64,000 nucleotides of DNA, from the NCBI RefSeq assembly GCF_000003815.2, contig NC_049984.1:6468715-6532714 (forward strand), written 5' to 3'. The DNA comes from Branchiostoma floridae (Eukaryota; Chordata; Leptocardii; Amphioxiformes; Branchiostomatidae). Of the stretch, positions 9,001-21,092 are shown piece by piece (the first letter of the stretch is position 1; every line of letters begins with the position of its first letter). A program made the position numbers and the translations under genes. Below the pieces are notes generated by a model, which saw only the letters and a list, made by a program, of their open reading frames with translations, was not told the DNA's origin and did no database searches.

Positions 9001-11651
9001 TGACTCGTAATGTCTCCTTTCCGCTATACGGCGATCGCGCTGCGCTCTCACTGCGACCTCAATATGATATGTGTAACCTTCACTTTCACGCTTGGTATAT
9101 CATACAAAACGTAAAAGTGTGACTGAGTATACAACAAAACACATAAGGTGTAAAAATATTCGTTTCTTTTCTATACAATTCGTCGAGCGATCTGTCAAAT
9201 TTGAGGTCGCAGAGAGAGCGCGGCGAGAGCGCCGTCCGAGTGGAAAGAGGGTATATCTACGGCGGCTAGATGTTTGAACACGTACGTCTTCCAATGAGTC
9301 ACGGTGTCCTTGCACCTCAAAGAGTATCAACAAAGAAAGTTCATGCGCTAAAACCTCGCCATAACTTATAAATTCAAATGTATCTAAAAGCCGCACAGTT
9401 CGAGATGCTGACTAAGTGCCACGGGGGAACCTCGCATTGTTCGGCATCGTGCCTCGCCATCACCGCCCACAGTTCCCATCATAGTGCCGCAATAATCCTG
9501 CGGGGACCTTTTCGTCACTTCCTGGAGCTCACCTGGTTTGTGCCACGTACGGAGTGGTACCGCCCTCCCTCATAAACAGCGCTGAGCTGGGCAGAGAACA
9601 TAGTTACCTCCCAGCAACAGGCGTGCGTACAACAGGTCCACCGGCTGAAGACAACCAAGCAGAGGGCGACGACGTTTCTTCCCCTTCACTTCTCTCCTTT
9701 CGACGGCTGTTCTGGAATTGGAAGAAATGTAAGCATCTCATTCTTGTTTTTGATATATGAGAAAGTGTAATTGTTTATGTGTCTTTGATATATAAGAAAG
9801 TGTGATTGTTTATGCACCGCGCACCACTTTTCCGAGTCATTTCAGTCACTTAAGCGCGAGAAGGCTGATTTTCCGGACAAGCTCTGTGGAATTAGCAGCG
9901 CGAGCCGAGTCCCAGTGTGATAGTCCATTACTGCCGCAGAGCTGTGCTCTTTCATCTTCCTTATTACCTCACGCATTACCAGCAAACACTCAGCCGCCCC
10001 GCTGGTAACTACACAAACAGACAAACGAGTTTACCCTTTTTGACTTCCAAATCAGTCTGTGGCTCCTTTGTAACTTTCCCTAGGCTTAATTTGTCGTGGA
10101 AACGGTATGTGTTATCAGTATTTTCAAGCTTGCCTACCGGGACACGTTAGTTGATGCCTCGCGATATTCTGGCAAGGGAGCATGTGTACTTCAAACTTCA
10201 AGCAAAGCAGAAGAAAACCAACTATACATAACAGTTTCCCTGCTGAAAAGGGCCAAGCAAAAGGCGATAACGCGTCGGAGTGGCGTGATTATATGGCATC
10301 CAAACAACAAATCTCCACGCAGATCATTTGGTAGCAAAATCGGTCTGTCAGCAAAGGCTGACGCTCGAGGAGCAGGGAGCGTGAGAAACTTGACGATGTT
10401 GCCTTCCTACATCTGATTGAAGATGATTGAATTGTCTGTTATCGTTGCTATCTCCCAGCCTGATGTCACATGTGTAGAGTCTCCCATGTGTACAGTCTCC
10501 CATACCCTGGTGCCCTGTGTGGTGCCAGACCGGTCCGCAGCGTCGACGCCTGGTCATTCTCTTCGTTTTATCTGCGAATTGCGTCTGTCACAACCTGTCT
10601 TATCTTCAGGGTTCCATTTTCTTTCAACACTGGCAAGTCATTTTTGGTATGCTGAACCTGAGCATGGAACGGTATTCGGGGAGTTTTGATCCGGCGTGCC
10701 ACAGGTCGCAGTACGATTGTCGGCTCAGATCACCGTGGTATTCAAGTAACACACGAGAAAAATTACAGACGTAGATATCAAATCTGTGAGATGAGTAACA
10801 TCAGCTGAATTATGACGATGCGGTGTAGGGGAAAATGCCGACGAGCATTTCTTGCTTCAGTTCTTCTTATGCTCGGTATAACTGATCATCATGAGCAAAA
10901 TGGTGAGTGAGAGTGGCGGAGTGCATAAATAACGTAGTCACACAACATTAGGAGGCAGAACTGAAGGAATCCAGCGGAACATGTAGGTGTACAATACAGA
11001 GGTTTTAAGCATAAATGACATTCAAAAATACGTCGGGGGAAAGAGCAAGTTGAAAATGTGCTGTTCCACCTGTCAGAAATAACGATATTGCACAACCGGC
11101 AACCGACAAGAAAGAGGGGCTATTGTGAATGCATCAAAGACCTGCTCCAATTGGGCGATGTGCCCATTACTCGAGCTTATCCATTGTACTCAACCTGTAT
11201 ATTTGACACAAATTAATTTGTCGGTTTACTTTGACTTCCCGTATTTCGATTCAAAGTAAAAAGTTCCCTAGGGCCACCCCCTCGTTACTCCATTGATACG
11301 TCAATGGTTTCCCAATAGCTTCTATGTCCCTTGTAGATCCGATGTCACACGGGGGTTCTATCACCACAGACATCTGACAGAAGACGAGAATTAGCACAGA
11401 ACTCAGGACCCAATGCAATAGGCTCATCCCAGTGCAAGAGATAGAATTATTTTGTTTTTTCGAAGGTAAAAAGAAATGTGTGATCGTTTTGATTCTGAGA
11501 GAGAAGGAGGGAAGGAGAAGGGGGGTCAGGAAGAAGTATAAATCTGATCACTTTCTTTCGAGTGAAGTGACCATCCCAACCTTGAGATGAAAAGTTTCTT
11601 GTATGGAAAGCAGATCGTGTAGATCTTGTAGGAGATTTCCTTGAAGGAATA
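6089..11651. other. intergenic stretch without a recognisable gene
   Basis: About 5.6 kb of unique and low-complexity sequence with only short open frames that resemble nothing I know. Small structures inside: a duplicated 18-19-bp unit at about 7096-7131 (AAGGTGAGTCATTTTACA), a 31-bp unit repeated twice at about 8121-8182, and the GAGT-type tract listed separately. Confidence 0.5.
8592..8720 (+). repeat. degenerate (GTGA)n tetranucleotide microsatellite
   Basis: Imperfect GTGA/GAGT repeats with GAGGGAGGG interruptions run for about 130 bp and end GTGAGTGAGTGAGTCTC. No gene is near. Confidence 0.9.
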
Positions 11652-11659
11652 GTGATGAC

Positions 11660-12013
11660 TAGTACAGGTACCTAAAACCTGGAACTGGAACTGGGCTTGT
11701 AAAAGACCAGGAACCAGGGAACCAGGTCCGGACTTGCAAAAAGCTATCTTTCACATATATTCTCCATTTTGTTCTAAACCATCCAAAACCTTCCCCAGCC
11801 GATAGTGAAATTTGCTGGAAAAAGACCCCACTGTTACACAACTTTGCATATATTTTTGACATTGCATGTCAAATCCCTGCTAACATGCAATTTCACACAA
11901 AAAAATTCTATTATACATATGCAATGATGGATTCAGGTCCGAACTTACAAGTCCAGACCTGAACCTGAACTGCTGGACCTGAACCTGAATATGAGTTTAG
12001 GTACGCAGCACTT
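11660..12013. mobile_element. 354-bp diverged copy of the hAT-like element seen at 2247
   Basis: The ends TAGTACAGGTACCTA and the reverse complement of the right end (AAGTGCTGCGTACCTA) are imperfect inverted repeats. The flanks GTGATGAC (11652-11659) and GTGATGTC (12014-12021) match at 7 of 8 bases. The interior again carries GGTCCGGAC and CCTGAACCTG strings as in the copy at 2247-2679. It is older and more degraded than that copy. Confidence 0.65.
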
Positions 12014-12229
12014 GTGATGTCTGAATTGCCTACGATGATTAGTCCCGTGGTACAGACAGAGGAAACAGCGCGGTGGCACGCCATTTCCAGTGATTCAAGA
12101 AAGAATTAATGGCTGCCTGCATATTGATAGAATTCCCGCCTTAAAGATTACTACGGATGTATTTCTGAAGTAGCAAGTTCGTTTTCTCCATCCTGTGGAA
12201 ATGAAACGAATGCATGAACAATGCGCTAA

Positions 12230-12502
12230 GACGTCATTCAGCACATAAAACGTTGTGCAATTTCCTTCCGTCCGCTACGGTGTAATTAAAGGGTGGTGCA
12301 CGGGATGATCCCCCTTTGGGCTATGTATAGAAAAGGACAAGAGACACTTCTAGAAACGTCTTCGCAATTATCTCTTCAAGTACGACTTTGACGTCCAAAT
12401 CCTAGATCCTCATTACGTAGCCCGAAAAGTGATGTCGTACCAGTAACAAGCTACGTGGAGGAGGAAAAAACTTTTTCGTAGTGTGCTTGAATGGACCTAG
12501 AA
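12230..12502 (+). repeat. 273-bp repeat, right arm of a near-identical inverted pair
   Basis: This copy runs GACGTCATTCAGCACATAAA to GGACCTAGAA and matches the reverse complement of 5604-5876 with one visible mismatch. Its right end is cut by the small element at 12504-12592, whose target duplication ACCTAGAAG overlaps the last bases. Confidence 0.93.
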
Positions 12503-12503
12503 G

Positions 12504-12592
12504 TAGCCTGGATACAATGCCCAAACCTCAGAAATATCTTTTTTCTGCACGATAGATACTTGAGATCGGGCTGGGGTTTGATAACCAGGCTA
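12504..12592. mobile_element. 89-bp TAGCCTGG-type TIR element with 9-bp duplication
   Basis: The ends are TAGCCTGGATAC and ATAACCAGGCTA, inverted. A perfect 9-bp target duplication, ACCTAGAAG, lies at 12495-12503 and 12593-12601. It is too short to code for anything. A 9-bp duplication differs from the 8-bp class of the TAATCTCCAAG family, so a different transposase is implied. Confidence 0.85.
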
Positions 12593-12785
12593 ACCTAGAA
12601 GCAGCTGCTGTGTCGTCTTGACATGACGGAGCTCCGGTTGTTCACAACCATCGCGTGTCTTCCCACGGGAGCCACATCGCCCCTTTGGGACCTATTCTTT
12701 ATGCTGGATTCAGGGTAATACCGGCCCAGTGGTGCCGTGATGGGATAAGGACAATTCATAATCTACCTTGAGGCTTACAGTTTTA

Positions 12786-12926
12786 TAATCTACAAGCAGA
12801 TCCTACGGTGCCATAAGATAGTATCAAACCTGGCCAAGGAGTATAGCCGGCCAAAGGGAGTCAAATGGGCACCGGATCGCGGAGTTTAATACTATAATAC
12901 GCCACCAAAGATCTGCTTGGAGATTA
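12786..12926. mobile_element. 141-bp TIR element (TAATCTCCAAG family)
   Basis: The left end TAATCTACAAGCAGATCCTA is followed by the subterminal GATAGTATCAAACCTGGCC; the right end is GATCTGCTTGGAGATTA. The flanks ACAGTTTTA and ACAATTTTA are similar and may be an aged target duplication. The interior shares GGCCAAAGGGAGTCA with the copy at 40513. Confidence 0.8.
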
Positions 12927-15900
12927 ACAATTTTATTCCTGGACTCTGTTTGCTTGGCATTCGTTGAATCTGACTTCTGAAGAAAAAAACGCAGAATTCC
13001 GTGCCTAAACCTGAGTATACTGCTGGGTATTTTTGGTAGAACGCGTACATAGATCTTTTTTTAAAAATAGAAGCAGGTGAATCACCAAATCGTCCGCACT
13101 TTTGCAGAGATGAACTAGCACTCAAAATGAATAATCAAACGCAGTTGAAGATGTTATATGGGAATGTTATGCAATATTTGACATTTGCCCATTTTGAAAC
13201 CAAGTGCTACTCAGTAACTTACGTTGATCCCTATCTTTGACCACCACTATAGCGCTCTTTCTGGCACAAAAAGCATGACAGTGCTGACGAATACAGTTGG
13301 TTGGTTGACCTTATGGCCGTATTCCTCAGGGAATAATTTTGTTCTATGCTAGCAAACGTTACTAACGTTACTGAAGATTTTGTATTCGTAATAATCTGGT
13401 CAATATTTCGGCCAATGGATCGTCAGATGATGGTCTTTTTCATTTTTTGCCTTTAGACTTTACGAGGCCATGGAAAATAGGAAGGACAGGTGTTAATGAG
13501 TGTTTGATGTTGCCATATTCTGTGAGGTTGGAATGCCGATTGGCCTTGCTCCTGCAGTCTTGTCAAGACTGTGATTACGTTATGAGATATGGACGGACGG
13601 AGGCCAATGATGATGATAGATATAGATGGGAAAATAAGTGGGAAAGTATTAAACATATGCGTATCAAACACCCTTTCTTTGAATAATGATAGGTACCTTC
13701 AAGTAACGTGCCCTTATGACCGTAGTCCCCAGGGAGACATTGACCCACACCATTTCGTGGGGTCTGCGTTATCTAACGTAACGGCGGATTTCATGTTATA
13801 GCTGGGATAACCCTATTTCGTTCACAATAAGGTCAACGTTTTGGTCCATGGTGATCTGCTTTATTTCATGTTTTCTACTTTACTCTTTGAGAGATTTTTG
13901 TTTTGTTGAAACAATAAAAGATACTTTCAAAATCTCTTTATCGTGTGCTGTTACATTAGTCCCGTGCATAGCGAGTTCAGACGGACCAGTCTTTGGGTGA
14001 CTGGATGTCGTGCCACCTCCTGGCCGTCTCCTTTGTACAGACGCCTGTGCATCAAAGATATCATAGGGAGTGTGAATGTATGATATGCAATGGCATGCAT
14101 TCACCAGCGAGTACAGTGAAGCTTTCGGTCCCTTTCTTTACTATGTCTTGATTTGTCAAATCTTGTGTCGAGGTCATGTAATATTTCAAAAGAACCTCAT
14201 CATTTTGCTTACCAGGCTCATCTGCGCTGAGTCCTCACTAGTTCTGCTCTTTGTGAGGACTGAAAGCAAAATGATAACTTCAAGGCGTTTTGGATCTTAA
14301 AGGGGGTCTTTCATAAAGAACCCTAACGTGTAAGATGCCTCCGCTCTGCTAAGACGTTATTTGTGATGGCTAAGGCGGGAAGATCCGTAGCCTGCAGCGA
14401 GAGGGCATGCCATTTCCTGCGCGGTCCACAAGGTGCAATCCTCCCCCATTAACCACCGAGTTAGGCGCCGTTTTGCGGCCTGTAGGAACCTGCCGGTGGA
14501 GGCAGACATTTCCTCAAAAGGGCACATCTGTGGGTTTGAAGATATGATGGAACTACAGGGTGTTTTATGTTCAGAAACCTTCCTCTGTTAGTCCATTTTG
14601 TTAAGCGTCTGTAATGAGGCGGTGACGCAGTTTGTGATACTTCTTCAAGAACAACACTTTCTTTATCTTTCCCGACCGGACGCACTTGTCTCGTTAACTG
14701 CTCCATAAGGGAGTTTAAGTTATGGTTGTCAGTTGTAACTGTGAGATCTTTATCTTAAAGAAATAAGACGCCTTAAGTTTTCGTCTACACCTTCTAGGCA
14801 CCGACCCATAAACATCATCCAGTTTCCGTGTCTGTAAATGTGCCAAAGTTGGCATTACTGTCTTCAGACCTTGTAAAGAATGCTTTACACTTGGTACGAA
14901 AAGTCAATGGAGTTGCGAAGGATGTTCAACAATGATTACAGTTCCATCTGTTGCTTCAAGTTTTACTCAATATGATGTTTTCTCCGCCAGCTCAGGCCGT
15001 CTTAGCCTTTTGCCAGCAGCCTCTGTTTGCGTCCACAGCTCAACTCCCTCCTGTGTCACAGCCGTGTACTTCATCTGGCCCGCAATAACAGAAGTTAGTA
15101 TTTAGAGACCGGGACACTAATGCATTGTCCGAGGAGAGTTTCAACAGCCATTAATGTACTTTCTACTTAAGAGGAAGCGACAGAAGTGCTGCACGCGGCG
15201 TAGCCTAGCCTGGTGTCCGTAATGTTCTATTAAGGCGACCGCTGGATGCTCATGAAAGCATGTTGCTTACTGTACAAAGTGCCCTGATTGGTTTATGGTG
15301 CCAAAAAGGAAACATTAAAGTCCCATGCGTTACGCTCTTTTAGTCACACGTCTTTTATCTTCCAGTACATTTTCCAAGAGCACATTTACAGCTATTTTAT
15401 GTACCCTCTTACTTAAACCATACAGGGGCTACAGCCTAAAATCAATAACCATAAAAATGATGACATTAGTCCCTTTTATAACGCAAAACAGATGTGACAG
15501 CACAAACGATATGATTTATCTCACTACTTACCAGTCCCTTGACCGGTTGCATTGTGAGAGTGTTATGCAAATGTCTACAGTCTGGGTATCGGCAACAGTT
15601 CAACCATGTTACCTCTTTGACTAATTAACCTGTTCATTTTCCCTGGGAAGTAATCGTTCTTGTACATACTCGCGCTGTTGGAACCGTTCTGATCTCTGGG
15701 TCCGAGATCCGAGATAAGAATGTGTAGCATTTCTTCCAAAACCGAAATTAAAACCATAATGCACAGAGATTGAGAAGGGTTGAATGTGATCTGTGATAAT
15801 CATTGAAAACTGTTATGCCTTTGAAAGCCTTTTTGCCTGACGTATACGTTCTAGGGAAGCCGTGGATGTCCTAACTCCTTCAAATGATCCCATAGACTGT

Positions 15901-17284
15901 CCTTTACATTCCCTCGGCTAAAACTGCAAGCCGAACATATTTGAGTATTCACAGGTGTTGGATGTTTGCCAGATCCGCTTTATTAATATCACAAAACCTG
16001 GAGATTTTCAGGCAGTACCTGCCCTCTGAATCCCCAGACTAGCATCGCTGGTTCCCCATTGCGCCATAACTCCATCGCTGCGTGCTCTAAGTCCTTCTGC
16101 TGCAAACAGCGCAGTGGGACAACGACTTGGCAATGACTTCGCTTCGGGTAGTGTTCCCAAGTGTAGTGTAATGTTTGGACAACAGAGGCCACTTGAGGTT
16201 CATGTTCACTAGGGACCAGATCCGGCACCTTTGAGGCTGCCTCAACATTACTTGAGGCCCTCTACATAGCAACCGTTACGTTGCCCCTAAATTTCGTACG
16301 ATCATACTTGTGCAGGATTCCTTCTGTCCCGAGATTGAATGATCGTCTTCGATTAGGATCGCCTCACTACTGCCCACCGATGCAAGGCAACAAGTATTTT
16401 TATTTCACAACCTCAGAGGGGTATTTCTGTCATTCCATGCTGGACACCGGTGCACTGGACAGGGGACCCTTTGAATCACAATTGTTTGAAACACCAGCCA
16501 AGTATAGTTGTGCCATTGCCGATCACCCCAGCAATCGTACTTGAGAAAAAACACTTCGTCACAAAACTGTACGTACTCTCCTGGGGCATTCTGGTAAGCC
16601 TTTCGTCCTTCCCAATGTTTGGTTCTAAACTTAATTCGGATAATCTAGTTTTCTTGCCAAAACGGCCAGATACATCAAGAGAGACCAGTCAACTCGGTAT
16701 GGGTCAGATGGTCTTTGAAGTGTTGTTGGGGTTCAGCCGCACACCCCACGTTGTAAGTCTTTGAGTACTTTCCAATCGTTACCACTCCCCGACAGGAGTT
16801 CTGAGTTTATATTTCTTATCCATCTAAGCTTCATACATAACACCGATCAAACTATTCCGGCGTAAATGGAGTAGGGATTTACATAACGCAGCCTTCATAA
16901 ACCCTGCTATTTCTACTGGGCCAGTTAGTCTGTACTCTTAGTGAGCAGTTGAGCTGGTCTCAATCATGATTTTTATTTATTTTCCAACTTACGGATAAGA
17001 GTGACAATTACAATGTAAACCGTAACCCTGGGTGGTATGTGGGCCATACCTTGAACTGACCTTCGGGTCTTGTCACGTAGCAACTATCAAGAATAAGCCT
17101 GTTTTTCTGAGGACGGGCCATTTCTTCAAAACTAAAAGTCAAACTGTGTCTTTTGATCTGAATCCATTGTGGATTGAATGACGCACTTCTAGTTACATAA
17201 AGGTGATGTCATTGGTTGCGAGATTATAAACTTCATTGCTGGATCTATACTTCAATACACACCAAGGGGGACGTGAAACAACTA
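12927..17284. other. intergenic stretch without a recognisable gene
   Basis: No exon, ORF or repeat that I recognise in 4.4 kb. A 79-codon open frame on the minus strand at 15989-16228 has plausible composition but no splice context or family likeness. Orphan TAGCCTAGCCTGG motifs at about 15203 look like one end of a TIR element without a partner. Confidence 0.45.
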
Positions 17285-18699
17285 CGTAGGACCGTGACTT
17301 TTAGAAAAGAAAGCTACCCAGAAACCGTTTAAAGAGCAAGTGAGCCATGTTTTTCACAAATCACCTCGACTACGAATAAAACAGCAGAGTTGTAAGTCAA
17401 GACACGTGACACGTGGTTTCTAAACGTAGATCCATATCCAAAGAGAATTCATATGCTCAGCAAACGTTGCAGAGAAGAAAGTCAACCTGATTCCGATATC
17501 ACTTGACTAACGAGCAGCTTCACAAACTCCAAGGACGCGTGCAAAGTTCGGTTTCCTGCTCCTCTCCTCTCTTCATCCTCTCACAACTTCGCTATGACGT
17601 CATTCAGACATTCATCTTTTTGTCTGGAGGCCGTGAGAACTTCGTGAGTGGCACATTGCCACAAGTTGTGAAACCGAACAGGTTTCAGTTGCATAAGTCT
17701 TGAATGTCCTCATATCTGTTTTCGAAGAAAAAAGACATGGAAATAATGACCACGAGGATAACATGCAAGTCATCAGTGCGCGTATTGTTAGAGATCACGT
17801 GCATATCGCCAAAACGACACTACCATGAAGAGATATTATTCCCATTCAAAAATCTAGAAACAAAGGACAGCACAGCAACGAATGCTCTAGTTCTGGATCT
17901 GAATAAAGTCAAAGTCAAAGTTGCCTCCGAACAAAGACAGATACGAGCGTAGGACCGTGACTTTTAGAAAAGAGAATTCATATGCTCAGCAGAAGTTGCA
18001 AAGAAGCAAGTCAACCTGATTCCGATATCACTTGACTAACGAGCAGCTTCACAAACTCCAAGGACGCGTGCAAAGTTCGGTTTCCTGCTCCTCTCCTCTC
18101 TTCATCCTCTCACAACTTCGCTATGACGTCATTCAGACATTCATCTTTTTGTCTGGAGGCCGTGAGAACTTCGTGAGTGGCACATTGCCACAAGTTGTGA
18201 AACCGAACAGGTTTCAGTTCCATAAGTCTTGAATGTCCTCATATCTGTTTTCGAAGAAAAAAGACATGGAAATAATGACCACGAGGGTAACATGCAAGTC
18301 ATCAGTGCGCGTATTGTTAGAGATCACGTGCATATCGCCAATACAACACTACCATTAAGGAATATTATTCCCATTCAAAAATCTACAGCAAGGACAGCAC
18401 AGAAACGAAACGAGAACGTCGTGAGTGGAACATTGCCACAAGTTCAAAGTGAAACCGAACAGATTTCAGTTGCATTGGTCTTGAACGCCCTCACGTCTGT
18501 CTTCCAGGAAAAAAAGAAATGGAACTAATGACCACGAGGATAACATGAAAGCCATTGCGGCGTCTTGTTAGAGATCACGACCATGTCACCAAAACAATAC
18601 TACCATGAAGGGCTATTGTTCCCGCCGAAGTTCAAAAATTTACAATCAAAGGACAGCACAGCAACGAATGCTCTAGTTGCCTCCGAACAAAGAAAGATA
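17285..18699 (+). repeat. three-copy tandem duplication (about 529-bp period)
   Basis: Copy 1 begins CGTAGGACCGTGACTTTTAG at 17285 and copy 2 with the same string at 17948. The cores are offset by 529 bp (GTCAACCTGATTCCGATATC at 17481 and 18010). Copy 2 lacks about 130 bp near the start of copy 1. A third, more diverged and partial copy runs about 18412-18699. A 66-codon open frame occurs in copies 1 and 2 (17503-17703, 18032-18232), but nothing indicates it is a gene. Confidence 0.9.
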
Positions 18700-19541
18700 A
18701 CATGTGATATCAAGGGGTGCCACAGTGGTTGTCACTAGATCTTACAAACACGTGACCTGCTCCAAGGTACTGTAGTTTTACCTCAAATGCATTCAAACAA
18801 ACGAGCTGCAGTAACAAGTATGAAACTCTCCAGACATCGGCGCACCTCCAGAATCATTTTCTCCTGTGAATTTCCGCACAATTGAGACTATTCCTGGGGC
18901 ACGTGAGGCAAAAACACACCCTGTGCTGCGGAGATACACCTCCGTAAACATTCCAACAAATGTCGCATCAGTCATGCAACTGATTTAGGTATATTATGTC
19001 GGGTCTACAGCCAGTTAAATTTTGTGATCCTTAGAAGTTTCTTTGTTCATGATGCTACATGTACATTTGTTGTTTAATTGTTTCTTTGGCAACCCATTCC
19101 TGACTCGAAAGTCATTGATATACACACTTTCCTCCGTTTCTGAATTACGGAATTGGAAAGTCCTGTTTAACCCACTGGATCTTTTTAATTCCAACTCGGT
19201 AATTTCTGGACCATCTACTTGAAACTATGTTTCTTTCATAACGAAAAAGTACGGAAGGCCGCCTCTTTTTCACCTTTTGCCCATGCCACACATGGTTTGT
19301 CCTTTCGCCCAACTTCTGTTCATAGTTTACTCGTTGAACTTTCCATATTTTTATTCGTGCAGAAAAAGTGGAGAGCATACATATATGGATGAGTTAAGTT
19401 GACCATACTCTTACATATGTCCCAAGGCCGTTACTCAACTTACTTACTGGGGGGGGGGGGGGGTTAGTCGCAGCCACTGAATCAGACAGGGCTTTCCACT
19501 GGGGGAAAGTGCGGGAAAGGACTGTATATCAGGGATTTGGT
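18700..19541. other. intergenic stretch, no gene seen
   Basis: No feature is supported except an 18-bp poly-G run at about 19449-19463 and the start of the short TIR element at 19542. Confidence 0.4.
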
Positions 19542-19619
19542 TAGCCTGGGTACCATCCGATGAATACTGCGGCAGTGAGTGTAAGGAACCCCAGTAGTAA
19601 TCGGATGGTACACACGCCA
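19542..19619. mobile_element. 78-bp TAGCCTGG-type TIR element
   Basis: The left end TAGCCTGGGTACCATCCGA pairs with the right end TCGGATGGTACACACGCCA. The flanking 9-mers GGATTTGGT and CAATTAGGT agree at only six positions, so the target duplication is weak. The ends link it to 12504-12592 and 20983-21092. Confidence 0.6.
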
Positions 19620-19855
19620 CAATTAGGTAACGACATAACCTCTCAGCCTGAACAAGCGATAAGGATTGACAGGATTCCATTCATTTGGTAGTTGTCAAAA
19701 AGAAGAGAGATAAGGTAAGTGGAGTACGACAAGTCTCTCCTTTGATGTAACGTAGCCAGTCGCCATGCCGTGACTGTGGATCTAATGTGCCCGCAGCAGA
19801 GTGGTCATGTTGACTGCTACAGATAAAGGAGACCAAAGCTCCTTGTGACCCAGCC

Positions 19856-20587
19856 ATGAACAGCATATCAATCAAAAAAAGAGGAGAATTAGGAACTTTT
19901 CCTATTATGATATCTGCTAAAATTCAGCTCATTAAATACTGGCACCGTTTGGTAAACTTACCTGAGGACTCTCTGCTTCGTGATGCATATAATACTGTAT
20001 TTACTGGTGATCATGACTGGATTAATCATGTTAAGGACATTCTCAATTACCACGGCTTTGGACATATATGGATGAAACCTGAGTCTTATAAAGTAGATTA
20101 CATTGCCGACCAACTTCGCCACCGTCTACAAGATATATTTATACAGGAGTGGTTTAGTTGTATAAAAAGCAATTCAAAACTATCTTTTCTTAACAAATCG
20201 AAAAAGTGTTATGAACAAGAGACATACCTATATGATATATATGACTTTGAAATTCGTAAAGCAATAACCCAGTTAAGAATCAGCAGTCATAAATTGAATA
20301 TAGAAACAGGTAGATATCATAATGTAGCCCCTGACCAAAGGTTTTGCCCATTCTGTCCAAAGCAAATTGAAGATGAATTTCACTTTGTCATGATGTGCAG
20401 TAGGTACAATGTTTCACGTAATGAGTTATTCACATTCCTCGAGTCAAGTACAACAGATTTTAATAGACTCAATGCTACAGGCAGATTTGATTATATATTC
20501 AGATGTGACAACTCCCACAATGCTAAAATAGGTAAATATATAAAAGATTGCTTTGTCATAAGAAAAAATGCCGAAACTCATAATTAG
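19856..20587 (+). pseudogene. 5'-truncated LINE (non-LTR retrotransposon) ORF2 C-terminal remnant
   Basis: The 243-codon open frame ends in TAA. It matches the region C-terminal to the reverse transcriptase of CR1/L2-like non-LTR elements. Near the start it has R-G-E-L-G-x-F-P followed by L-I-K-Y-W-x-R-L-V-N-L-P. Further on is L-R-I-S-S-H-K-L-N-I-E-T-G-R-Y, then a zinc-knuckle-like C-P-F-C...D-E-F-H-F-V-M-M-C. The polymerase core and endonuclease are absent, and a stop codon lies in frame two codons upstream of the ATG, so this is a dead 5'-truncated insertion. The open frame is undamaged, which suggests a fairly recent copy. Clade assignment is tentative. Confidence 0.85.
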
Positions 20588-20982
20588 CCCCACTCGATTG
20601 TAGTACAATGTTTTACGCTAGCTCTCATTGTTTTAGAAATAAGGATGTCAAATTTCATTCTATATTCACAATCTGCATTATTACTATGTTTTATACTTGC
20701 TTTAGTAATTAGGGTGATAAGTTTGTTTCTTCTTTTTTCTGCCATACATTGTACCGTGTACGATCGTTGCGCAATAAAGTTCTACTATCAATCACCTACC
20801 TTCAGCAAAATGTATCATCCTCAACCTTTTCTGAATTTTCCGAATCTATTCATTTATCGAGTGGACGAGCCGTTCTCTATAGCTGTTCTACAATGAACAT
20901 AGTAACAAGATCACCGTGTGCGATGTTTAGGAGAAACGTTGTCAAGAGAATTAGAATGTTAATGAATGAAAGACCTTTATTG

Positions 20983-21092
20983 TAGCCTAGTATCCAGCCG
21001 TATTATAGCTCCCGAGACTCTTCTGTCCTCTTCGCAAATAAATAGAGGACAAAAGAGACTCGGAAGCTATAACACGGCTGGATACCAGGCTA
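20983..21092. mobile_element. 110-bp fold-back TIR element (TAGCCTGG type)
   Basis: The ends TAGCCTAGTATCCAGCCGTA and the reverse complement of TACGGCTGGATACCAGGCTA-like right arm pair over about 48 bp, so the whole element folds into one hairpin. The flanks CCTTTATTG and CCTTTAGTG differ at one of nine bases and read as a target duplication. It lies about 400 bp after the LINE remnant. Confidence 0.85.

Noticed and set aside
15989-16228. 79-codon minus-strand frame with gene-like composition
   Set aside because: No splice signals in the right phase, no neighbouring exon and no family likeness were found.
16420-16544. L-D-T-G-A string resembling a retroviral-type aspartic protease site
   Set aside because: It is isolated, lacks the flanking hydrophobic and downstream glycine-containing motifs, and no gag, RT or LTR is near.
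17503-18232. Pair of 66-codon open frames as a duplicated small gene
   Set aside because: They lie inside a larger tandem duplication that extends far outside the frames, and nothing suggests expression.
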